DNA of 10,533 bases, taken from positions 1 through 10,533 of the forward strand of contig JAICPV010000042.1 of the NCBI GenBank assembly GCA_025929655.1, read 5' to 3'. Numbering within the stretch: the first letter of the stretch is position 1; every line of letters starts with the position of its first letter. Both the position numbers and the translations under genes were made by a program. Shown one piece after another: positions 1 to 6,052 of this stretch. Under the pieces are notes generated by a model. It was given only the letters and a program-made list of their open reading frames with translations, searched no databases and was not told where the DNA came from. Source of the DNA: Pyrinomonadaceae bacterium. GTDB taxonomy: Bacteria; Acidobacteriota; Blastocatellia; Pyrinomonadales; Pyrinomonadaceae.

Positions 1-489
1 AAGTCCAACGTCCAAAGTCCTAAACCCGGGATTTCGACTTTGGATTTTAGACCTTCGACTTTGGACTATGATCGATTCGGCACGGTCGGTGCGGTCGCGC
101 TGGACAAATTCGGAGATCTCGCGGCAGGCACATCGACAGGCGGAATGACAAACAAGAAGTGGGGACGCGTCGGCGACGCCCCGATCATCGGCGCGGGCAC
201 GTACGCTAATAACAACACTTGCGCTGTTTCCGCGACCGGATGGGGAGAATACTTCATTCGTCTCTCGGTCGCCCGCGACATCTCGGCGTTGATGGAATAT
301 ACCGCGCAGCCGGTCCAGCAGGCCGCGGACCGCGTGATCAAAACCAAGCTTCAAAAACTCGGCGGCGACGGCGGCGTGATCGTTCTGGACAAATACGGCT
401 TTATCGGAATTTCATTTAATTCCGAGGGAATGTACCGGGCATACGTCGGCAAGGACGGCAAGCCGGTTGTACAGATCTACAAAGACTAG
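1..489 (+). CDS. iaaA: Isoaspartyl peptidase / L-asparaginase, C-terminal part (5' end outside window)
   Basis: The frame is open from base 1 to the TAG at 487-489, so this is the 3' portion of a gene (162 residues here). It is the beta subunit of a plant-type, Ntn-hydrolase asparaginase, which releases isoaspartyl residues from dipeptides and hydrolyses L-asparagine. The diagnostic segment is G-TVGAVALD: the Thr at bases 82-84 is the expected autocleavage site and, once freed, the N-terminal nucleophile. Next come the STGGMTNK and GRVGDAP segments, whose Arg and Asp bind the substrate in characterised relatives, then the oxyanion-loop ATGWGE and a C-terminal FNSEGMYRA. The last two closely parallel E. 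coli IaaA, except that the loop has Trp where IaaA has Thr. The 27 residues before the Thr are the end of the alpha subunit/linker and consist largely of a repeated DNA motif (listed separately). A TTG at 40 could be mistaken for the start, but it lies inside the linker. Confidence 0.93.
   Translation, partial: KSNVQSPKPGISTLDFRPSTLDYDRFGTVGAVALDKFGDLAAGTSTGGMTNKKWGRVGDAPIIGAGTYANNNTCAVSATGWGEYFIRLSVARDISALMEYTAQPVQQAADRVIKTKLQKLGGDGGVIVLDKYGFIGISFNSEGMYRAYVGKDGKPVVQIYKD
4..66. repeat. Palindromic, partly tandem repeat inside the asparaginase linker
   Basis: TCCAAAGTC at 11-19 faces its exact reverse complement GACTTTGGA at 36-44 and again at 57-65. The two right-hand copies form an 11-base direct repeat, TCGACTTTGGA, at 34-44 and 55-65. 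The 21-base period gives an in-frame heptapeptide repeat (STLDFRP, STLDYDR). A partial TCCAA also occurs at 4-8. The repeat stops about 15 bases before the codon of the catalytic Thr. Confidence 0.7.
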
Positions 490-494
490 AACAC

Positions 495-525
495 AAGGCA
501 GAACCGCCCGCGTGAGCGGGTGGCG
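495..525 (+). repeat. REP-like palindrome, left copy
   Basis: This is a hairpin: CCGCCCGC at 504-511 pairs with GCGGGTGG at 516-523 around the loop GTGA, with one G-T wobble. An alternative outer stem is ACCGCC (503-508) with GGCGGT (522-527). The reverse complement of 495-525 matches 1066-1096 at 29 of 31 positions, so the two copies flank the transposase gene in inverted orientation. The gap 490-544 holds only this element and the ribosome binding site of the next gene. Confidence 0.85.
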
Positions 526-533
526 GTGCTGTT

Positions 534-540
534 AAAGGGA
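534..540 (+). promoter_or_regulatory. Ribosome binding site deciding the transposase start
   Basis: AAAGGGA lies just upstream of the GTG at 545. An in-frame TAA at 533-535 rules out a longer protein, so the GTG is the first usable start. The spacing is short: four bases from the end of the motif, six from the AGG core. Confidence 0.55.
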
Positions 541-544
541 AATT

Positions 545-1060
545 GTGGAAACCTGGGACGACAACACAAAGCCGCTTGCTTATTTCATAACGTTTCGGAC
601 ATATGGTTCTTGGTTGTGGGGCGATGAACGGGGTTCGATAGATCGATATCACAACAAGTTTCGCGGGCCGCGTGTTCCAGTAAGCCGTGTTCGCCAGGAC
701 CAACATAGATCGAAATTGAAATCCCGACCTTCAAGACTAAACAGATCACAACGCAAGACAGTTGCTGCATCCATCGAGAATGTCTGCAAGCATCGCGCCT
801 GGCGACTCCTTGCATTGAGTGTTCGATCAAACCATATCCACATAGTCGTAGAAATTGGTGATGCTAGTCCTGATCACGCGTTGCGTGACTTCAAAGCGTA
901 TGCTACGCGAGCTTTAAGAGACGCACAAGAATGGCCGCATTCTCATAGTCCATGGGTCGATGGCGGCAGTAAGCGGTTTCTCTGGAAAAGATCATCGGTC
1001 GAAGGCGCGTGTGCTTATGTCATTTACGAGCAAGGAGATCATATCGAATCTTCCTTTTGA
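545..1060 (+). CDS. REP-associated tyrosine transposase (RAYT, Y1/HUH family)
   Basis: A 171-residue single-domain transposase of the IS200/IS605-like Y1 superfamily. Such enzymes cut and join single-stranded DNA at REP hairpins. The order of motifs fits the family. PLAYFITFRTYGSWLWGDERG lies near residues 10-30. The HUH metal-binding motif is HIH at residues 97-99 (SNHIHIVVE). The candidate catalytic Tyr is at 119, in FKAYATRALR. The C-terminal FLWKRSSVEGACAYVIYEQGD is also typical. Length is normal and the frame is intact, so the gene may be active. It starts at GTG 545, forced by an in-frame stop at 533-535. It is bracketed by REP hairpins in opposite orientation, with the right copy beginning five bases after its stop. 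Its bases look more AT-rich than those of its neighbours (47% GC over 841-900 by hand count, against 62% over 1921-1980 in cinA), which suits a mobile or imported gene. Confidence 0.9.
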   Translation: METWDDNTKPLAYFITFRTYGSWLWGDERGSIDRYHNKFRGPRVPVSRVRQDQHRSKLKSRPSRLNRSQRKTVAASIENVCKHRAWRLLALSVRSNHIHIVVEIGDASPDHALRDFKAYATRALRDAQEWPHSHSPWVDGGSKRFLWKRSSVEGACAYVIYEQGDHIESSF

Positions 1061-1065
1061 GAGTT

Positions 1066-1096
1066 CGCCACCCGCTTACGCGGGCGGTTCCGCCTT
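1066..1096 (-). repeat. REP-like palindrome, right copy (inverted relative to left copy)
   Basis: CCACCCGC at 1068-1075 and GCGGGCGG at 1080-1087 form a hairpin around the loop TTAC, with one mismatch that is a G-U wobble on the other strand. A short perfect palindrome, GGCGG-TT-CCGCC, overlaps it at 1083-1094. The element matches the reverse complement of 495-525 at 29 of 31 bases. It starts five bases after the transposase stop codon and ends six bases before the cinA ATG. Confidence 0.85.
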
Positions 1097-1102
1097 TAGC
1101 AT

Positions 1103-2344
1103 ATGCACGCTGAGATCATTGCCATTGGTTCCGAGCTGCTCACGCCTGAGCGAACCGACACCAACAGCCTGTGGCTCACGCGCAAGCTCAACGACATCGG
1201 GATCGAGGTCAAACTGAAAACCATCGTCGGCGATGACGTGCCGAGGCTGGAGGAAACGATCCGCGACGCAGTGAAGCGTTCCGATGTCGTGATCACTACC
1301 GGAGGCCTTGGGCCGACCGAGGACGATCTTACCCGCCAGGTTTCCGCGAAAGCACTCAATAGAAAACTCGAGTATCACATCGAGCTTGAAGACCACCTGC
1401 GTGAGCGATTTCGCGGCTGGGGACGCGAGATGCCCGAGATCAACAAGCGTCAGGCGTACGCGATCGCCGGCTGTGAGGTCTTACCCAATCCCAACGGATC
1501 CGCGGTCGGGATGTATCTTAACGATGGCAATACACATATTGCGATCTTTCCCGGCCCGCCACGCGAGATGCAGCCGATGTTCGAGAATTTCGTCTTCGAA
1601 AAATTGAAGGCGGCTAGCGGCGGGGTTTCAATTTTCAGGCGTCTTCTAAAGGTTTCCGGATACGGTGAATCTGCATTGGATGAGGCTATCGCACCGATAT
1701 ACACGAAATTCAAGGATGTTCAGACCTCCATCTTGTTCAATAAAAGCGAGATCGATGTCGAATTGGCTCTCAGGGCAGAAAACAAAGAAGAGGCGAACCG
1801 GACCCTGGATGAATTGCGGTCGGAAATTGTTGCGAAACTCGGTGTTGCGGTGTTTTCCGTTCAAGGGGAGACGATGGAGCAGGTGGTTGGGCGCCTGCTG
1901 CGGGAAGCGGGTAAAACCGTTTCGGTCGCGGAAAGCTGCACCGGCGGATTGATCGGCTCGAGATTAACCGATGTGCCCGGCTCGTCGTCTTACTTTATTG
2001 AAGGCGTCGTGGCTTACTCGAATGAGGCTAAGGTGCGAACATTGAACGTGCCGCAACCGACGCTTGATGAATTCGGCGCCGTCAGCGCCGAAACGGCCGC
2101 AGCGATGGCAGAAGGTATCCGCGAGCGTGCCGAAACCGACTTCGCAGTCAGCATTACGGGCATTGCGGGTCCCGATGGAGGCAGCGCTGATAAACCCGTC
2201 GGATTGGTCTATTTGGGATTTGCGGACGAGGCCGGTACGAAGACGCTCAAGCTAAATTTGCCGGGCGACAGATCTCTTATTCGATGGCGTGCGAGCCAGG
2301 CGGCGCTGGATTATCTTCGGCGTCAACTTTTGAAAGCAACCTAA
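1103..2344 (+). CDS. cinA: Nicotinamide-nucleotide amidase / CinA family protein
   Basis: A 413-residue two-domain protein of the usual CinA length. The N-terminal MoCF-like domain (about 1-170) begins AEIIAIGSELL, has TTGGLGPTEDDLTR at 66-78, and ends with FPGPPREMQPMF at 149-160. In characterised relatives this domain carries ADP-ribose pyrophosphatase activity. The C-terminal PncC domain (about 255-413) has VAESCTGGLIGSRLT at 275-289 and SITGIAGPDGGSADKPVGLVY at 350-370; it deamidates nicotinamide mononucleotide to nicotinate mononucleotide in NAD salvage. In some naturally competent bacteria cinA is also induced with competence. The ATG at 1103 is well supported because the family N-terminus begins there. 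No Shine-Dalgarno motif is visible, since a REP hairpin occupies that position. Neither neighbour suggests a shared pathway. Confidence 0.95.
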   Translation: MHAEIIAIGSELLTPERTDTNSLWLTRKLNDIGIEVKLKTIVGDDVPRLEETIRDAVKRSDVVITTGGLGPTEDDLTRQVSAKALNRKLEYHIELEDHLRERFRGWGREMPEINKRQAYAIAGCEVLPNPNGSAVGMYLNDGNTHIAIFPGPPREMQPMFENFVFEKLKAASGGVSIFRRLLKVSGYGESALDEAIAPIYTKFKDVQTSILFNKSEIDVELALRAENKEEANRTLDELRSEIVAKLGVAVFSVQGETMEQVVGRLLREAGKTVSVAESCTGGLIGSRLTDVPGSSSYFIEGVVAYSNEAKVRTLNVPQPTLDEFGAVSAETAAAMAEGIRERAETDFAVSITGIAGPDGGSADKPVGLVYLGFADEAGTKTLKLNLPGDRSLIRWRASQAALDYLRRQLLKAT

Positions 2345-2524
2345 AGGGTTCCAAAGCCTACAAAATGCTTGCTTTTTCATCAGGATGGGAAGAAAATTGA
2401 TTGGCGCGTTCCCCGCACGGTCTACAGTGTTTTTTTGCAACTTTACCGCTAAATTTGCGTGCTTTAGAATTACGGCCGCCGCATAGGACACTGGCCACCT
2501 TCACTGCACGGATTGGAAAAAATT
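2345..2524. other. Intergenic region between cinA and the secretion operon
   Basis: These 180 bases hold no convincing gene. A weak hairpin (AAAGC 2353-2357 with GCTTT 2371-2375, 13-base loop) precedes a short T run and is too weak to call a terminator. The middle part is AT-rich and holds the candidate promoter listed separately. The downstream end has a GGAAAA stretch before the ATG at 2525. Confidence 0.6.
2442..2470 (+). promoter_or_regulatory. Candidate sigma-70 type promoter for the secretin operon
   Basis: TTTACC at 2442-2447 (4 of 6 matches to TTGACA) and TAGAAT at 2465-2470 (5 of 6 to TATAAT) are 17 bases apart. T-rich sequence lies just upstream. Transcription would begin near 2477, giving a leader of about 48 bases to the ATG at 2525. 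This is a match by eye only. Confidence 0.4.
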
Positions 2525-4975
2525 ATGAAAAGATCAGGCTTTGTCCGCTATTCGTTCACGCTGCTGCTTTTTGTTTCCCTCATGTCTCCGTTCACGGTCT
2601 TAGGCGCCGTTGACCACAAGAAACATTTCAAAGAAGGAATGAAATATGAGGAGTCCGAGGAATGGGACAAGGCCGCGGAGGCTTTCGCCCTTGCGGTGGT
2701 AGAAAGCCCGAAGAATCCGGAATATCGCCTGCACCTACGCCGCTCATTGTTCAATGCGTCGCAGATGTATATGGCGAAAGGCAGGCTTGCCGCCGAGCAG
2801 AAAGATTATCAAGCGGCATACGTCGCGTTCAGAAAGGCGTACACGTATGATCCGGTGAACGAACTCGCCAAAAACGAGATGGACCGCATGGTCCGGCTCC
2901 AGGAAGAACTACGTAACGGGGATAAAACAAAAGCGGCGCCGACCAACGGCGTTAAGTTGGTACAGACATCATTGACGAACGGCGGCCAGCCGCAATTGCC
3001 GCAAAAGCTCGAAAAGCTCCGCAATGTCCTTTGGCCTACGGGCACCGATCTCCAGGGGCTGATCAAAGACCTGGCATCTGATCTGGATCTTAATGTTCTC
3101 TTCGACAACGAATCGTTCCGGCAGCCGCGGAAAGTGAATATCGAACTGCGTCAGGTGACGGCCGCTAAGGCGCTCGATTACATCTTTTTGCAGGAAAACT
3201 TGTTTTTCCAGAAGGTAGGCCCGAGGACGATCCTCGTCGCAACCGTTAACCGGCGGCCCAACTTCCAACAGCTCGTTTTGCGAACCTTCTACCTCGAAAA
3301 TGCAGCGCCCAAAGATGTTAAGACGATCATTCAGGCCGCTATCCCGCCGCAGCCCGGCCGAAGCCAGACGATCGTGCTCGAGGACGCCGCGACGAACAGT
3401 ATTACAGTTCGCGATACGGCGGAGAACATTCAGCTTATCGGCCGCTTGATCTCTTCGCTGGACAAGGACCGCGCGGAGGTGGTCATGGACGTGGCCATCT
3501 ATGAAGTAACTAAGACCGATCTTCTAAAATTCGGGAACCAGATCGGGGCAGCCACCGGCAATGGCTCGCTGACCAATTTGGGCGGATCGCTTCCCGGTGC
3601 ATTGCCCATAAATGGGGGCTTTGCCAACTTATTGCCTACAGCGATCCCGCTGGGACTTATCATACCTTCGGCCACGCTCAGCATGCATCAGTCTAAGGGA
3701 AACACGAAGCTGCTTGCGTCGACGCAGATCCACGCTTTTAACAACGAAGATTCGTCGGCAAGGATAGGGCAGCGGGTTCCGGTCCGGTCCGCGACATTCG
3801 CCCCTGTAAACGGTCAAACTCCGGGAAATAACAACGGCAACAACTTTTACGGAGATGTGATCACTTATGAGCAAGTCGGCCTTACGCTGAAGTTTAAGCC
3901 GATCGTTTTCCCGAACCAGGACGTTCAGGTCGCTATGGACATCCAGTCGCGGGACCGGGCGGCATCTGCCGATCCATTGACGCCGGTCTTTACAGAGCGG
4001 ACGATTACGGGCACGGCGCGAATTCAGAATAATAAGACACTGCTGCTTGCCAGTGTTGCACAAAACTCGGACACGACCGGCAGACAGGGTATTCCGTTTC
4101 TCGGCTGGCTTCCGATCATCGGACGGCTCTTTACCGCGCCGACGCGGGACAGGTCGAACGTGGATATTATTATCGCGGTAACTCCACGCGTGCTTCGTGC
4201 GCCATCGATCCTCCCGGAAGACGAAGCCGAACGTTCGACGGGAAGCCAGGCTTCGCCGACGAATGCGTCGCTCGAGGCGATGATCATTCAGGAAGAGCGT
4301 GACGAGCAGCTGGCGATGGCACGAAATCTGCCGAACGCAGCAAATATTCAGCTTCCCGACCGCACATCCGACATTCCTGCGTACACACAGGACAACAAGG
4401 ATGCAGATACGCAGACTTCGGCGGCGCCTCAAACTCAAGCTCCGGCCGCAACGAGCGGCGATGCGACGGCGGCGAATTTGAAGCCCATCGATACGTCTGT
4501 AAAAACGCTGCAGATCAACCAGACGGCAGATACCTCAGGCGGCACCTCCGCGCCGGTACCCGCTGCAGACATCGCCGCGGCATCGGCGAACGTTCGATTC
4601 GGAGAAGTGCCCGCCAATGTTAAGACGGGAGAAAAGTTCAGGATACCGGTTCTGGTGGACGCCAGTATGAATTTCCGATCTGCACTGGTCGGTTTGAAAT
4701 TCGACGCGGCAAAGTTTGCAGTCGGAACGATAACCCTGGGTGAAGTCTTCGGCGCTCAGGCGACCGGCAAAACCGTAGCACCGTTTCTCAACCAGAACGG
4801 TAAAACATACGTGACCCTGGCGATGCCCGAAGGTATAACGGCGATGTCGAAGGGCGTTATCGCGTACATCGAGGTGCAGGCTCTCGCGGACGGGCCCTTC
4901 CAGATGGAGATCGACAAGGACGTATTGAATTTCCTGACGATCGACGGCAAGAACTTCGCGATCAAGGTCGAGTAA
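2525..4975 (+). CDS. GspD/PilQ-family secretin with N-terminal TPRs and C-terminal cohesin domain
   Basis: An 816-residue exported protein predicted to form the outer-membrane channel of a type II secretion or type IV pilus-like system. Residues 1-28 are a signal peptide ending LGA. Residues 32-130 hold two TPR-like helical hairpins (EESEEWDKAAEAFALAV; EQKDYQAAYVAFRKA). Residues 165-240 resemble an N0/STN domain and 250-313 an N1/NolW domain (TFYLENAAPKDVKTII). The secretin core runs from about 317 to 556, with YEQVGLTLKFKPIVFP, then GIPFLGWLPIIGRLF and IIIAVTPRVLR near the end. A low-complexity Ala/Thr/Gln linker (565-685) leads to a cohesin-like beta domain (688-816) beginning VRFGEVPANVKTGEKFRIPV. 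I chose the ATG at 2525 over the in-frame TTG at 2513 because it gives a compact signal peptide and has GGAAAA upstream. The stop codon abuts the next gene's ATG, which indicates an operon. Confidence 0.9.
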   Translation: MKRSGFVRYSFTLLLFVSLMSPFTVLGAVDHKKHFKEGMKYEESEEWDKAAEAFALAVVESPKNPEYRLHLRRSLFNASQMYMAKGRLAAEQKDYQAAYVAFRKAYTYDPVNELAKNEMDRMVRLQEELRNGDKTKAAPTNGVKLVQTSLTNGGQPQLPQKLEKLRNVLWPTGTDLQGLIKDLASDLDLNVLFDNESFRQPRKVNIELRQVTAAKALDYIFLQENLFFQKVGPRTILVATVNRRPNFQQLVLRTFYLENAAPKDVKTIIQAAIPPQPGRSQTIVLEDAATNSITVRDTAENIQLIGRLISSLDKDRAEVVMDVAIYEVTKTDLLKFGNQIGAATGNGSLTNLGGSLPGALPINGGFANLLPTAIPLGLIIPSATLSMHQSKGNTKLLASTQIHAFNNEDSSARIGQRVPVRSATFAPVNGQTPGNNNGNNFYGDVITYEQVGLTLKFKPIVFPNQDVQVAMDIQSRDRAASADPLTPVFTERTITGTARIQNNKTLLLASVAQNSDTTGRQGIPFLGWLPIIGRLFTAPTRDRSNVDIIIAVTPRVLRAPSILPEDEAERSTGSQASPTNASLEAMIIQEERDEQLAMARNLPNAANIQLPDRTSDIPAYTQDNKDADTQTSAAPQTQAPAATSGDATAANLKPIDTSVKTLQINQTADTSGGTSAPVPAADIAAASANVRFGEVPANVKTGEKFRIPVLVDASMNFRSALVGLKFDAAKFAVGTITLGEVFGAQATGKTVAPFLNQNGKTYVTLAMPEGITAMSKGVIAYIEVQALADGPFQMEIDKDVLNFLTIDGKNFAIKVE

Positions 4976-5641
4976 ATGGGTTTCTTCCTCAAACTGCGAA
5001 AAACGATGAGTGAGCCGGCAAGACCTGTTGCCGGTTTCACTCTTTTCGAACTGGTCGTGACGCTGACCGTGCTTTCGATCCTGATAATGGGCACGATCCC
5101 GTTAATGACAAACGCCGTTCGGCGGCAAAAGGAGGAACGTCTTCGCGACACGTTGAGGCAGATCAGACTGGCGATCGACGATTTCAAACGGGATACGATC
5201 GGTTCTTGTCCCCAAGGCGCGGTCTCTACCGTGAATCCGATCGGACGGGGCATGATCAATGTTCCATCAGATCCCCGAAGCAGGGTTGTGATCGACGATT
5301 GCACGATCTTTACAATGGACAACTACGATCGGTACCCGCCGAGCCTGGAAATTTTGGTCGAGGGGGTGGCGGTGCGGCCGCGCGGCCTGAACATTATGGG
5401 CGGAAGCGGTTTGCGGCCCGGGACGCCCGGCGCGACGGATCTGGGGGACGTGATCGAAGAGAAAATTAAGGTCTATTTGCGAGAGCTGCCGATCGACCCG
5501 ATGACGGGCGAAAGCAATTGGGAGCTAAGGTCCTCGTACCAGACGCCGGACGAATCGAGCTGGGACAGCATAAACGTGTTCGATGTCCGCTCTTCTTCGG
5601 AACAGGAAGGCCTCAACGGCGTGAAATACAGCGAATGGTAA
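4976..5641 (+). CDS. GspG-like type II pseudopilin (first copy)
   Basis: A 221-residue prepilin-like protein. The class III signal is clear: a 20-residue leader ends in Gly20, followed by FTLFELVVTLTVLSIL with Glu at mature position 5, so prepilin peptidase should cleave and methylate it. A long N-terminal helix (21-75) follows. The C-terminal part has YLRELPIDPMTGESNWELRS, the GspG-type 'LPxDP' region, and ends VKYSEW. It is longer than a typical GspG (about 140), mainly because of extra sequence at about 78-160 that includes a Gly-rich turn. Its ATG directly follows the secretin stop (TAAATG), with AAGG eight bases upstream at 4964-4967. A second ATG at 5006 would give a 10-residue leader and cannot be excluded. 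Mature product: inner membrane and periplasmic pseudopilus. Confidence 0.88.
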   Translation: MGFFLKLRKTMSEPARPVAGFTLFELVVTLTVLSILIMGTIPLMTNAVRRQKEERLRDTLRQIRLAIDDFKRDTIGSCPQGAVSTVNPIGRGMINVPSDPRSRVVIDDCTIFTMDNYDRYPPSLEILVEGVAVRPRGLNIMGGSGLRPGTPGATDLGDVIEEKIKVYLRELPIDPMTGESNWELRSSYQTPDESSWDSINVFDVRSSSEQEGLNGVKYSEW

Positions 5642-6027
5642 TTTTGAAAACACAGAAAGGCTTTTCCTTGCTCGAATTGATGATCGCGATGTTTATCATG
5701 ATCATCCTGCTCTCGATCGCGCTGCCCACTTACAACCGCAGCGTACAGCATGCCCGCGAGACGGTGCTGAGCGAGAACCTTTGGCAAATGCGCAGGGCAA
5801 TTGACCAATATCGCGCCGACAAGGGCCGACTGCCGGGATCTCTGGAAGATCTTGTTTCGAACGAATACCTTCGCGAAATGCCGATCGACCCGATAACGCA
5901 GAAAACCGAATGGGACGAGATAATGGGCGAGGATCCGATGTCGGCAGATGCTGAGCAAGGCCTTGTGGACGTGAAAAGCCTTTCGGACGGAAAAGACACC
6001 GAGGGGAAAGAATATAAAGAGTATTAG
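5635..6027 (+). CDS. GspG-like type II pseudopilin (second copy)
   Basis: A 130-residue prepilin-like protein. Its leader of nine residues ends in Gly9, followed by FSLLELMIAMFIMIILLSIAL, with Glu at mature position 5. The rest follows GspG: a long helix with RRAIDQYRADKGRLPGSLEDL, then LREMPIDPITQKTEWDE and a C-terminal VDVKSLSDGKDTEGKEYKEY. It is clearly a paralogue of the preceding gene (compare LPIDPMTGESNWE and FDVRSSSEQEGLNGVKYSEW) but is shorter and of usual family length. The ATG at 5635 overlaps the upstream gene by seven bases (ATGGTAA), suggesting translational coupling; no good ribosome site is visible. A TTG at 5644 is a possible alternative start. Much longer in-frame starts upstream would bury the leader and are unlikely. 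Confidence 0.88.
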   Translation: MVILKTQKGFSLLELMIAMFIMIILLSIALPTYNRSVQHARETVLSENLWQMRRAIDQYRADKGRLPGSLEDLVSNEYLREMPIDPITQKTEWDEIMGEDPMSADAEQGLVDVKSLSDGKDTEGKEYKEY

Positions 6028-6052
6028 CCCGCGACGCCATCAAACCTTAGAT

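Noticed and set aside
490..1100. CRISPR array or composite insertion sequence
   Set aside because: Only two hairpin copies in opposite orientation surround a single gene; there are no regular spacers, and no target-site duplication could be seen.
2353..2377. Intrinsic terminator after cinA
   Set aside because: The stem is only five pairs with a 13-base loop, and the T run is short; too weak to support.
3629..4438. Long open frame (269 codons) on the minus strand opposite the secretin core
   Set aside because: Its translation is Arg-rich and motif-free, while the plus strand encodes an unmistakable secretin; it is a shadow of high-GC coding sequence.
5518..5634. Upstream in-frame extension of the second pseudopilin
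   Set aside because: It would place about 39 residues before the short basic leader and lies entirely within the first pseudopilin gene; the ATG at 5635 gives a normal leader.
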